Shown here piece after piece: positions 28,092-36,458 of a stretch of DNA of 64,000 nucleotides (its first letter is position 1; every line of letters begins with the position of its first letter). Origin of the DNA: Tritrichomonas musculus (taxonomy: Eukaryota; Parabasalia; Tritrichomonadida; Tritrichomonadidae). The stretch is taken from NCBI GenBank assembly GCA_039105265.1, contig JAPFFF010000009.1:2542001-2606000 (forward strand). Reading direction: 5' to 3'. A model generated the notes under the pieces. The model was not told the origin of the DNA. It ran no database searches and saw nothing but the letters and a program-made list of their open reading frames with translations. Both the position numbers and the translations under genes were made by a program.

Positions 28092-29255
28092 ACAATATTT
28101 GTTCAAAAATGATAAAATTTATATTACTTTTTCTTACAGATGTTTCATCTACATTAAAAACTAATCCTAGCTATATTTATTTTTAGCTCTTGCTAGTTTT
28201 AAAATGAATCTTTTAACATATTCTGGATCGATATTTCCGCGTCTAGCATAATGTCCACGCCTCCATGAAAATCTATTTCTCTTCATAAATGACCTTACCC
28301 ACTGGCTAGAGAATCTTGGTTTTGGTAACATTGCTCTTCAAACGTAATTGCTTGCTTACAACTTATTAAAATTACCATTTTCGTCAAGGATGCTATTCTT
28401 CAAATAATGGGCCAAGTTTTACGCATCATTAATGAAATTTGGGGTATACTCTTTTCGATTTTCTATATATATATAGCCTTTTCTTTATCTTTATAGTCTC
28501 TATATGAAGTTCTTTAGGCTAGGACTTGAGGAAGATAATAATGAAACATAGCTTTTTCTCTTACTATCTTCTCTGTAATTTACTGACCAAACATAAAAAG
28601 ATCAGTAATTTCCTGCGTTATAACTTCTTCTGTGGCTTGCAAGAAGTATCAGTGCATGTATATATCAAAAGGCACGTTGACATCTTGGTGACGCTCTTCT
28701 TTAATAACTCCTGCTTCCAAGAGTTAAAGAAAATGATTGTAAACTTGATTTCCATTTCTTCCTGGAAAACATAAAGCAGGTGTTGCAAAAAACACATTTT
28801 CAGACTCTTCCAAATATCTTAATAAGAGCATTGGTTTCTGCATCAGATCACTCTTTTCTTTTCTTATCAATAGAATACAGATATGGTTTCTAATGAAGGC
28901 ATTGTGGACATTTGTTTTCAAAATTAATTAATTTTTGAATTCCTTCTTCAGAGGTCAATACTTCTTCAGGATTGGCAATGAAAAACATTTTCTTTTCTTT
29001 GCTTTTGTTCATCTCTTTGATTTGCTCTGGAGAGAAGCTTCTAAGTCTTGGGATATTATCACGGATTTTGTATTGGAGGTTTTCATATGACTCTTTGTAA
29101 TCAATAAGTTCATGAATCACCCAGAATTCTTCATTTCTAAGTGCATATAATTGTTGCTTTGAACGATTAAGAACTGCTTTTTGCATATTATTTAATGAAG
29201 TCAAAACTTCATTGAAAAATGCTGAGTCGGACTCTTCTGAGATTGTCTTATGGGT
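28092..29255 (-). mobile_element. Decayed DDE transposase (Tc5/pogo-like) of a DNA transposon
   Basis: The minus strand carries a broken but continuous protein trace. Near 29204-28890 an open part contains EEFWVIHELIDYKESYENL and ends in a cysteine pair NKCPQC. Further down, near 28190-28320, there is SQWVRSFMKRNRFSWRRGH followed by YARRGNIDPEYVKRF, which fits a CENP-B/Tc5-type DNA-binding helix-turn-helix. Immediately after, near 28130-28165, VFNVDETSVRKSN matches the first catalytic Asp block (NVDET) of DDE_1-type transposases. Several stops and frame changes interrupt it, and the rest of the DDE domain is missing or replaced by the GC-rich island. It is a dead copy. The N-terminal portion before the helix-turn-helix is longer than usual for pogo elements. 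Confidence 0.65.
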
Positions 29256-29276
29256 TGCTTCAAGTAATTAAAATAA
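29256..29276. repeat. 21-bp direct repeat, right copy
   Basis: Exact second copy of the 21-mer at 28071-28091. It lies at the upstream end of the minus-strand transposase trace, where the open frame begins with LEATHKTISEESDSAFF. Confidence 0.8.
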
Positions 29277-29399
29277 GTAATATTGGGAGTTGTTCAAGTT
29301 TAATCATGAAAAAATAATAGTTCATGAAAGTGTAACACTACATTGCTGATAGTATCTCTTAAGTTATTCAAAAAAGTATATTCAAAGTATCGTTGGCAT

Positions 29400-29900
29400 G
29401 ATTTACTCTTTTTTCAAAAGAAAAGTTAATTAGTTTAGATAAATTATCTCAAATGTCAACTGTTGAACTAAATGGCACTTTTAATGCCATAGATCCATTT
29501 GTATGGTGTGTACTAATATCAGAATCAGCATCATTGTACGGCTTGTTTTTGAAGCTTTAAAAGTGCTCAATAATGAGAAACTAATTCCATATTTTCTTAT
29601 AATCAATTATTTATAGGGAAGATTTACACTCTTGAAGATTCTAGCAGAAATATAATTCATTGATCTAACAAAAACTGAGCCTTTGATCGCTCCATCAGAA
29701 CCTTTTGCTTGTGCTATATCCTTTAGCAAAGCTGGCCTCATTTTATTAATTCAAAAGACGCGGATTACATTTTGGCGATACATTAAGTATTGTGGATCAC
29801 TCTACCAACTAATAAGAGATCGACAAGACTTATTGTATTGCGAATATAGAAGAAACTATACCTCTTATTGAAATCTTGTTGATTATTTTTTGAGATCAAT
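29400..29900 (+). mobile_element. Probable MULE-type transposase fragment
   Basis: On the plus strand from about 29435 a 41-codon open stretch reads LDKLSQMSTVELNGTFNAID and continues PFVWCVLISESASLYGLFLKL. The pattern 'ELDGTF...P', then 'SES..LY.LF', is that of Mutator-like transposases, with the first catalytic Asp replaced by Asn (ELNGTF) and a gap between the two blocks. A second open stretch near 29683-29868 (EPFACAISFSKAGLI...) follows in another frame. No intact ORF or terminal repeats were found. This is a remnant, and the family call rests on one short motif. Confidence 0.4.
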
Positions 29901-30310
29901 CTTATCGACAATTTGTGACACCAATAATGTTCAGAAATAGTTTTGCTTGAATCAACCTAGATATGGTTGATTTATCTCAAGAGCATGGACAATTGCAATT
30001 TGGGCTCTTTTTTAAAATGAAAAAACGATAAGAAATTCATCATCATCACGGTTTTTTCTTTATTCTATCAAAAAGTTCTCTCTAATTATCAAAAATTTTT
30101 TTCAAAAAATCACCAAGTTTATTTGGTCGCACTCTTTTAAAAAGTTTAAATGCTTTTAACTTTTTTTCGTTACAATTTTATAGGCACTACTCCTCAAGCA
30201 TATGTAAATTCTTATTTTCTTCTATAGGTTCATTTCAAAAAATATTGAATGCTTTGTTTAACTTTTCAAATTTGTGAATCAATTGAAAATTGAATTAGAG
30301 AAATCATTGA
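29901..30310. other. Intergenic debris between transposon relic and membrane-protein gene
   Basis: No supported gene lies here. The base composition of 29930-30010 is less extreme than typical intergenic DNA, so more transposon or pseudogene debris may extend into it. The last 150 bp are the usual AT-rich promoter-type DNA. Confidence 0.4.
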
Positions 30311-30853
30311 ATGAATTTTATAGATGTTTTTTTAAACTCTTTAACATCTTTAATAGGTGGTTCTCTACTTTTTTTAGTTTCATTCATTTCCTTATTTTCA
30401 AGTATTGCAGCACTACTATCAATTTCGGAAGAAAATCGAATTTTTTTTCAGAACTTTAAAAGAATTTTCGGAATTGTAATAGCATCATTTGGAATAATGC
30501 TTCACTTTAGAGGAATTTCGTTTTTGGCTACTTTATTATCATTTATTTGGGCTTCTTTTTTTTGGGATTTATTTTCAAAATGGACTTTATTTCAAATTGC
30601 GCTAGCAACATTCGGATCATTAATTATATGGATATACAATTTTTGCTTTACTGATATTATTTTTCTTCAAATTGTTGGTGATAGTTTGTTATTTATTCTT
30701 ATTCCTTTTGCTATTGCTATTGTTGATCTATCAAGAGGATCAGAACTGCTATCAGGGAGAGAAAGATCAAATTCATATGCACCATTTATTAATCTTCGAT
30801 CTTTTCTCTCAAAATGCAATTCTCTTGTTGAAAGAATATTTCCACCAGATTAG
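30311..30853 (+). CDS. Multi-pass membrane protein, TEX261/SVP26-like
   Basis: The 180-residue product has about five hydrophobic segments (roughly 7-35, 50-68, 70-90, 93-113 and 116-138), followed by a hydrophilic tail (SRGSELLSGRERSN...) and a short helical end (LRSFLSKCNSLVERIFPP). Size, helix spacing and the segment LFILIPFAIAIVDLSRG, which resembles the IIPFAFFVSLSAGEN part of TEX261, suggest this family. TEX261/Svp26 proteins are Golgi/ER-localised COPII cargo adaptors. The match is by pattern only, so an unrelated small membrane protein is possible. Confidence 0.55.
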   Translation: MNFIDVFLNSLTSLIGGSLLFLVSFISLFSSIAALLSISEENRIFFQNFKRIFGIVIASFGIMLHFRGISFLATLLSFIWASFFWDLFSKWTLFQIALATFGSLIIWIYNFCFTDIIFLQIVGDSLLFILIPFAIAIVDLSRGSELLSGRERSNSYAPFINLRSFLSKCNSLVERIFPPD

Positions 30854-31004
30854 TTTTTTTTTTTTTTATCAAATCACGTTTTACTAATTAATTATACGCA
30901 TATTTTAAATGGTTATCACTATTCAATTCAATTATATATATCAAAAAAGTATCGCTTTATTATCTTAAAATAATAATAATTAAAATAAAGCATTAATAAC
31001 AGAT

Positions 31005-31556
31005 TTAAATAAGAAATATAATTGAAAATCCAACAAGTAATGGAAAAGCTGGCAAAAATAATCCTGAAAATTGACAAAACACATTATCGACAAAAAATTC
31101 AAGGGTTTCCCAGCAGTCACTTGTTGGTTGATCACAATCTATAATTTTAGTTAAACTTTTTGTTGTTTCAGAAGTAGGATTTGAAATAATATATTCATGT
31201 GTTTGCCTCAATTTTTCATCCCATCTGTTTGGATTTGTTTCAATAACAAGAAATGATGATGCTGTTATCCATAGCACAATTGTGTATAAAAGGATTTGAG
31301 ATGGCTCAAATAAAGGTGATTTTGCACGAATTGCTGAAAACAATAGCATTAAAAATGCTATAAAATGAGTAAAATTTGTAAAAATTAATATCTGTTGGAA
31401 AGATTTTCCCCAAATAATTGAAATAAAGTCGTATCTAGTTTTATAAATCCAAAAAGAACAGACTATCGCAGAGTATAAAGAAACTACAATTAAAGCAACG
31501 AATGAAATCAAAGCGATAATTTGATATAAGGTTGATGGTTCAGAATTTTCTTTCAA
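31005..31556 (-). CDS. Four-pass membrane protein, tetraspanin-like topology
   Basis: This 183-residue protein has hydrophobic helices at about residues 13-37, 55-77, 86-105 and 164-183. A hydrophilic loop of about 55 residues between the third and fourth contains Cys141, Cys148 and Cys161. That is the tetraspanin plan (three helices, a large extracellular loop with cysteines, a last helix), but the defining CCG motif is absent and the fourth helix ends at the last residue with no tail. Trichomonads have many tetraspanins at the cell surface. Assignment is tentative. The gene is divergent from the acyl-CoA synthetase-like gene. Confidence 0.55.
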   Translation of the reverse strand: MKENSEPSTLYQIIALISFVALIVVSLYSAIVCSFWIYKTRYDFISIIWGKSFQQILIFTNFTHFIAFLMLLFSAIRAKSPLFEPSQILLYTIVLWITASSFLVIETNPNRWDEKLRQTHEYIISNPTSETTKSLTKIIDCDQPTSDCWETLEFFVDNVFCQFSGLFLPAFPLLVGFSIIFLI

Positions 31557-31701
31557 AGCAGGATTTAATGAATAATTAAAAAAATGAATTCAAAGAGGGG
31601 AAATCTTAATTAAAAATTCACCTAATAAAATTCATAAAATGCATTTCAATTTTTGTTTGATCATTCATTCAAAAAGTTTAATACAAAACGTGCTAAGTGT
31701 G

Positions 31702-33285
31702 ATGAGATCTTTTGTGAAGCCGACGCTTTACTCTGTTCCATCATTTGGACCAAAAGTCACCGGCTTCACTTTACCTTACCGCAATGTGAAGTGTTTAACT
31801 GACAATGAAGGCCAAATTCAAGGAACATTCCCTAATTTTCCTACAGCACTCACTTTACGTGAATTATTCGATCAAATTGTTGATTATTACTATTCATATC
31901 CGATGTATGGCTCGCTTATTGAAAATAAAACAATAGAGTGGTATACTTATGGCGAATTTGGTGAATTAGTTAGAGCACTTTCAGCTGGATTTCTTAAGTA
32001 TGGTGTTAAAATGGGTGATTTAATTGGGGTTCTTGTTGAAAATAGTACATATTTTGCTCTTGCTCAGTGGGCTTCTGCATACATGGGAGGTGTTATAATT
32101 CCAATTGACATATCATATGAAAATGATGTTGTTCAACAAATCTTAACTGTTTTCAAATGCTCTTCTTTGATTTGTACTTCACAAACTTACCCAACAATTT
32201 TTCAGATATATATGGCAAATCCCACAGGTAAATTATCAAAAATTTTTCTTTTATGCGATGAAAATGAAAAAAATCATCTTCAAGATGACATGGGGAGTCC
32301 TTTAGACACTCAATTAGGGATACCTTTATTTACATTACCGCAAATAATTCAGGAAAAACCACAGAACGATAATATTCAATATCCAACAATTCTTGCAACT
32401 TCACTTTGTGTTCTAAATGTTGGTGCTGGACGCTGCGGATCTTTAAATCCATGCTGTTTGACGCATTCAAATTTGATTGCAGCAGCAGCAGGAGTTCCAT
32501 CATGCGATTATCAGTTTGGTCGTGACGTTTACTTGCCAACAATGCCAATGTCAAGAGTTTTTGAACGTTCAATTCAATTATGCATTCTTGCTTACGGAGG
32601 ATGCATATCATTTGTAAGCAGCCCTTTACTTGAAGCATTAGAAATAACCAAGCCAACTGTTATTTCTTTTAGTGGAGATAATATTCAAGATTTAGCGGAA
32701 GCCCTGATAGCAGATGCTATGGGGTCCAGCTTTTTTCGAAGAATAATATACGATTTTGCTTTTTCTGTTGCTGCACAGGCTAAAGAAGGAAGAAGCGAAC
32801 TTCCATGGCTGATAAGGACAATTATTATTGATCCATTTCGAGCAAAAGTTGGTGGACGCCTTAAATTGATTATTTCTGCATGTTCATATCTTGAACCTCG
32901 CGTTCAACACGTTTTAAGAACAATGCTGCAAATTCCTGTTGTTCAATTATATGGTGTTACTGAAGCTGGCGGCATTATTTGCATTCAAAAAGTTGATGAT
33001 GATTATGTTGGAAATGTTGGTGCACCCACAGCATGCTGCGAAATCAGAGTTAGAGATTTCGTTCCAGCTCATCAAAGGGTTGCAGATGACGAACCTGGGG
33101 AAATTTTGGTAAGAGGACCGAACTTATTTTCTGGATATCATAGAAATAAAGAGATGACTAAAAAGGCGCTGCTTGAAGATGGATGGTTTGCGACTGGTGA
33201 TATTGGAAGAATTTTGCCAAATGGAACATTAGTTATTGTAGATACAATTAAAGACTGGTCTCGAAGAAAGAAAAAACCGTCTTAA
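31702..33285 (+). CDS. Degenerate, C-terminally truncated long-chain acyl-CoA synthetase-like protein
   Basis: From MRSFVKPTLYSVP this is 527 residues of AMP-forming ligase (ACSL type). An ATG 21 codons upstream (31639) is possible but adds no family sequence. Conserved parts include YGVTEAGG (from Tyr417), GEILVRGPNLFSGYHRN, and DGWFATGDIGRILPNGTL. However, the ATP-binding P-loop, normally TSGTTGxPKG, is GAGRCGSLNP (241-250), with its Lys lost. The YLPLAH block is YLPTMPMSRVFER, without the His. The Arg of the hinge motif DRKKD is Thr (VDTIKDW). The protein stops 15 residues after the hinge, so the whole C-terminal lid domain with the catalytic Lys, about 130 residues, is missing. It is probably a pseudoenzyme or a recently decayed gene. 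The frame is otherwise fully open. Confidence 0.85.
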   Translation: MRSFVKPTLYSVPSFGPKVTGFTLPYRNVKCLTDNEGQIQGTFPNFPTALTLRELFDQIVDYYYSYPMYGSLIENKTIEWYTYGEFGELVRALSAGFLKYGVKMGDLIGVLVENSTYFALAQWASAYMGGVIIPIDISYENDVVQQILTVFKCSSLICTSQTYPTIFQIYMANPTGKLSKIFLLCDENEKNHLQDDMGSPLDTQLGIPLFTLPQIIQEKPQNDNIQYPTILATSLCVLNVGAGRCGSLNPCCLTHSNLIAAAAGVPSCDYQFGRDVYLPTMPMSRVFERSIQLCILAYGGCISFVSSPLLEALEITKPTVISFSGDNIQDLAEALIADAMGSSFFRRIIYDFAFSVAAQAKEGRSELPWLIRTIIIDPFRAKVGGRLKLIISACSYLEPRVQHVLRTMLQIPVVQLYGVTEAGGIICIQKVDDDYVGNVGAPTACCEIRVRDFVPAHQRVADDEPGEILVRGPNLFSGYHRNKEMTKKALLEDGWFATGDIGRILPNGTLVIVDTIKDWSRRKKKPS

Positions 33286-33548
33286 ATTCCTATCTCTTAT
33301 TATAAATTTTAATTATGTATATATATGTTATTAATAAATATATGTTATTCTAGACTTATTAATATTTTTTTTTTTTTACATCACCATAGCGAATATATTT
33401 CTGATATCATCTTGTTTTACAAAATGATTTCTAATCTCTAAAAATTTTTAGATTTTTTATATTACGATTATTTCTGTAAGAAAAATTCAATAAATTCAAT
33501 TTTTATTTCAAAATCATTAAACGTCTTTTTTAAGTTATTTCTGTAAAA

Positions 33549-35936
33549 ATGGAGTGCACAAAGATTCTTCAGAGGATATACGCATTTATTTCCTCCAGAA
33601 CATTAGATCTTACTGATGAATTGAGTTCATTTGATTATAAAAAGAATGGATTAATATCTGAAATTTCATTTCCGAGGTGTGTTAACCAATTTGGCCTCCA
33701 ATTATCTCCAAGTCAATTCAAACTTTTAATCAACGAGTTTTCTCATGATGGATACATCAACATACAAGATTTTGTTAATGCAGTTAATAATTCAGACAAA
33801 ATTATCTCCTTAGAAGAAACAACCAAAAACTTGACTTGCTATTCTGAACTTGATCAATTGAAAGAAGTTCTTATAAAACGTCGCCAAACCTTATATGATA
33901 TATTCAGGAAATATGATCGATATAATAATGGAAAGGTACCATCATCATGCTATTATACAGAATTTGGATTTGGACCAATAATCAAAAAGATTGTTTCATC
34001 ATATGAGATTGATGGACAAATTGAATATAACCAAATGCAAAAAGATCTTCAGATGCCAAGTATAAATGGAGATAATTCGACTGATTTGCCGAATGAATTT
34101 AATACATTAGTCCATTTTATTAACTCTCGAGGAATTAACGTGCGCCAAATTCTAGACCGTTTTTCATCAACAGATGACGTAGCATCCGGTCAATTATCAC
34201 CTCGTTCGTTCATATCATTTGTTTCATCAATAGGTGTCAACTTTGATCCAGCCGTCATGGAAAAGATTATATCTATTTTCAGATTAACAAATGGGAATTA
34301 TGACGTAGAGAAATTTTGCTTTTTAGTAGAAAAAGCAAGTTTTCAATCAGCTGTACAAGAAAATCTTAAAAACAAGAGCATCAACATATCACAGCAGAGA
34401 CTCAATACAATCGATCCTCTCAAAGCATTTGACAATATTAAATCATATTTCAAATCACATAGGATTAATGTAAATGATGCCTTTACTGTATTAGACCAAG
34501 AAGGATTAAACGGAATTGTTGATGAAGCTCGATTTGTTCGTCTATTGCAATACCAATTTAACATGAATAAATTAGAAATAATTCAAGCGGCATCACTTTT
34601 TCCAGGTGATAGGAATGAAACGGTTAACTACCATCAATTTATCGAATCAATTGAAGACAAACCAGCAATACCTCAAGTTACAATCGATACTGTTGTTGAA
34701 AAAGTGAAAAAGATGCTTACTGAAAATCATAAACGTATTCGTCCTTTGGCAGCCCGATTTGATAAGGAACAAAGCGGTGATATCACCATGAATCAACTTA
34801 TTTCAGTATTTCAAATGTGTCAAGTTCGGCTGATGAACTTAGAACTCGTTTTGCTGAGAAATGGATTTCCTGGATATTCTGACAAAAGCATTGATTGGAT
34901 CTCGCTTTCAAATGTAGTTGATCCAACTGAACCTGATATGAATCAAACAATTGTAAATAGGAAGACACAGATTCTAGAAAATGAGGCCCGATTACCAATT
35001 GATCGTTGTGTACCAGATAATGTTACAAATGCAATAAGAAAAGTTGCTTTGATGTGTGCAAAACAAAATATAGACTTAAGTACGCAACTTGTTAAACTTG
35101 ATTCTGATTTCAATGGCACAATCCATCAGATGAAGTTTCTCAACTTTATGGGAAGTTCACCATTATCAATTGAACCATCCATATTACGTGTTATTCTTGG
35201 ATTTTATCGTCTTAACGGCTCAATTTATGTTGATTATGTCACTTTTTGCCGTGATTTGTCTGCAGTTGATTTAAGTTCAGATTATCAGCAACAAATAATC
35301 GATAGCAATAATAATAATAATTTTAATACTAATTCAAATGATATTGAAAATGTTCGCTTACCAAAGAATATTCCAATGATTGTTCATCTCTTATTAAAGA
35401 AATATAGATTATTTATTAGCCAGAATCCAAGGTTGAATTTATACTCACCATTCCTTCAAGTCGATTCAGGAAAGACCGGATTTATAAGCGCTTCTAAAGT
35501 TCAAGCTTGCTTCAATTACATTGGTTTTGAAACATCTCGCAACGAGCTTGAAACAACAATCAATACTTTCAGAGATGATAGAAAATATAATATTTTCAAT
35601 TATTATATGTTTGTTAAAGCAGCAGAATTAGAAACATCAACTTCAAATGTATCAGAACTTACACCAGAAGTACAGAAAGAAGTAACAGAAGCACAAATTA
35701 TGATTAAAGACAGATTATCATCTAGAAATAGAAGTATTAATTTAGCTTTCAAAGGAATTATTAGACCTTCTATTTCAATTCAAATGTTCTTTGAAAGATT
35801 AGCATCAATGGATCTTGCTTTAAGATCAGCTCAAGCAAATGCTCTTGTTAAAAAATACAGGATAGACCAAACAGATCAAATTGATTGGAGAAGGTTTTGT
35901 GCTGATATTGAAAAATGCAATACTGTTCAATTTTAA
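33549..35936 (+). CDS. EF-hand-like repeat protein
   Basis: The 795-residue protein is built of about eight modules of about 60-65 residues, each a pair of EF-hand-like helix-loop-helix units, spaced by 35-50 residue linkers. Loop-like segments include DYKKNGLISEIS (29-40), DKEQSGDITMNQ, DSDFNGTIHQMK and DSGKTGFISASK. They keep the Dx-x-x-x-G-x-I pattern but lack the acidic residue at position 12, so most loops probably bind calcium poorly or not at all. Similar large proteins occur in trichomonads and other flagellates, some axonemal. A cytoskeletal or flagellar scaffold role is a guess. There are no membrane segments. Confidence 0.75.
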   Translation: MECTKILQRIYAFISSRTLDLTDELSSFDYKKNGLISEISFPRCVNQFGLQLSPSQFKLLINEFSHDGYINIQDFVNAVNNSDKIISLEETTKNLTCYSELDQLKEVLIKRRQTLYDIFRKYDRYNNGKVPSSCYYTEFGFGPIIKKIVSSYEIDGQIEYNQMQKDLQMPSINGDNSTDLPNEFNTLVHFINSRGINVRQILDRFSSTDDVASGQLSPRSFISFVSSIGVNFDPAVMEKIISIFRLTNGNYDVEKFCFLVEKASFQSAVQENLKNKSINISQQRLNTIDPLKAFDNIKSYFKSHRINVNDAFTVLDQEGLNGIVDEARFVRLLQYQFNMNKLEIIQAASLFPGDRNETVNYHQFIESIEDKPAIPQVTIDTVVEKVKKMLTENHKRIRPLAARFDKEQSGDITMNQLISVFQMCQVRLMNLELVLLRNGFPGYSDKSIDWISLSNVVDPTEPDMNQTIVNRKTQILENEARLPIDRCVPDNVTNAIRKVALMCAKQNIDLSTQLVKLDSDFNGTIHQMKFLNFMGSSPLSIEPSILRVILGFYRLNGSIYVDYVTFCRDLSAVDLSSDYQQQIIDSNNNNNFNTNSNDIENVRLPKNIPMIVHLLLKKYRLFISQNPRLNLYSPFLQVDSGKTGFISASKVQACFNYIGFETSRNELETTINTFRDDRKYNIFNYYMFVKAAELETSTSNVSELTPEVQKEVTEAQIMIKDRLSSRNRSINLAFKGIIRPSISIQMFFERLASMDLALRSAQANALVKKYRIDQTDQIDWRRFCADIEKCNTVQF

Positions 35937-36458
35937 ATTTTTTAATTTATAACTTAATATTTCATTTTATTATATATGGCTATCTTTATATATACATCGA
36001 CCTATGAGTTTTATGAATTGTAAGCCTTAATATGTATTAATAAAAAAAAATTATATCCTTAATTTAACATATCTAAACTTAGTGAAGCTTATTGTACTAT
36101 AACTGAGTGCGGCTGTACTTATAATTTGGAAGTCATTGTCAATTCAGATCACATTTTTAATTTAAGATGAATTTGGATTTTAGTAATTCTTCAATCTTTT
36201 CTTCTTTCAATTTTATCTTTTTAATATTAAAATAAAACCATTCTCTTTTTCATCATTTAATGATTAAATCTTATTATATTATTAGTGCATTCTATATGTC
36301 GAGAAATTTAAAAAGTCAAATTATTGTACTTCTTTTGGTGTTAGCATATGAAGAGGTTGTATTGAGGAAATAATCCTTTGCTTATATCATAAAACAACGA
36401 TAATTGTAAAATAAATATAACCATTTTTCTTTGAAATATTTTCGTAATTCCCAAATTT
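35937..36458. other. Intergenic region, AT-rich
   Basis: This lies between two same-strand genes. No supported gene, RNA or repeat was seen. The part at 36070-36140 is less AT-rich (GTGAAGC, CTGAGTGCGGCTG) but has no recognisable content. Confidence 0.45.
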
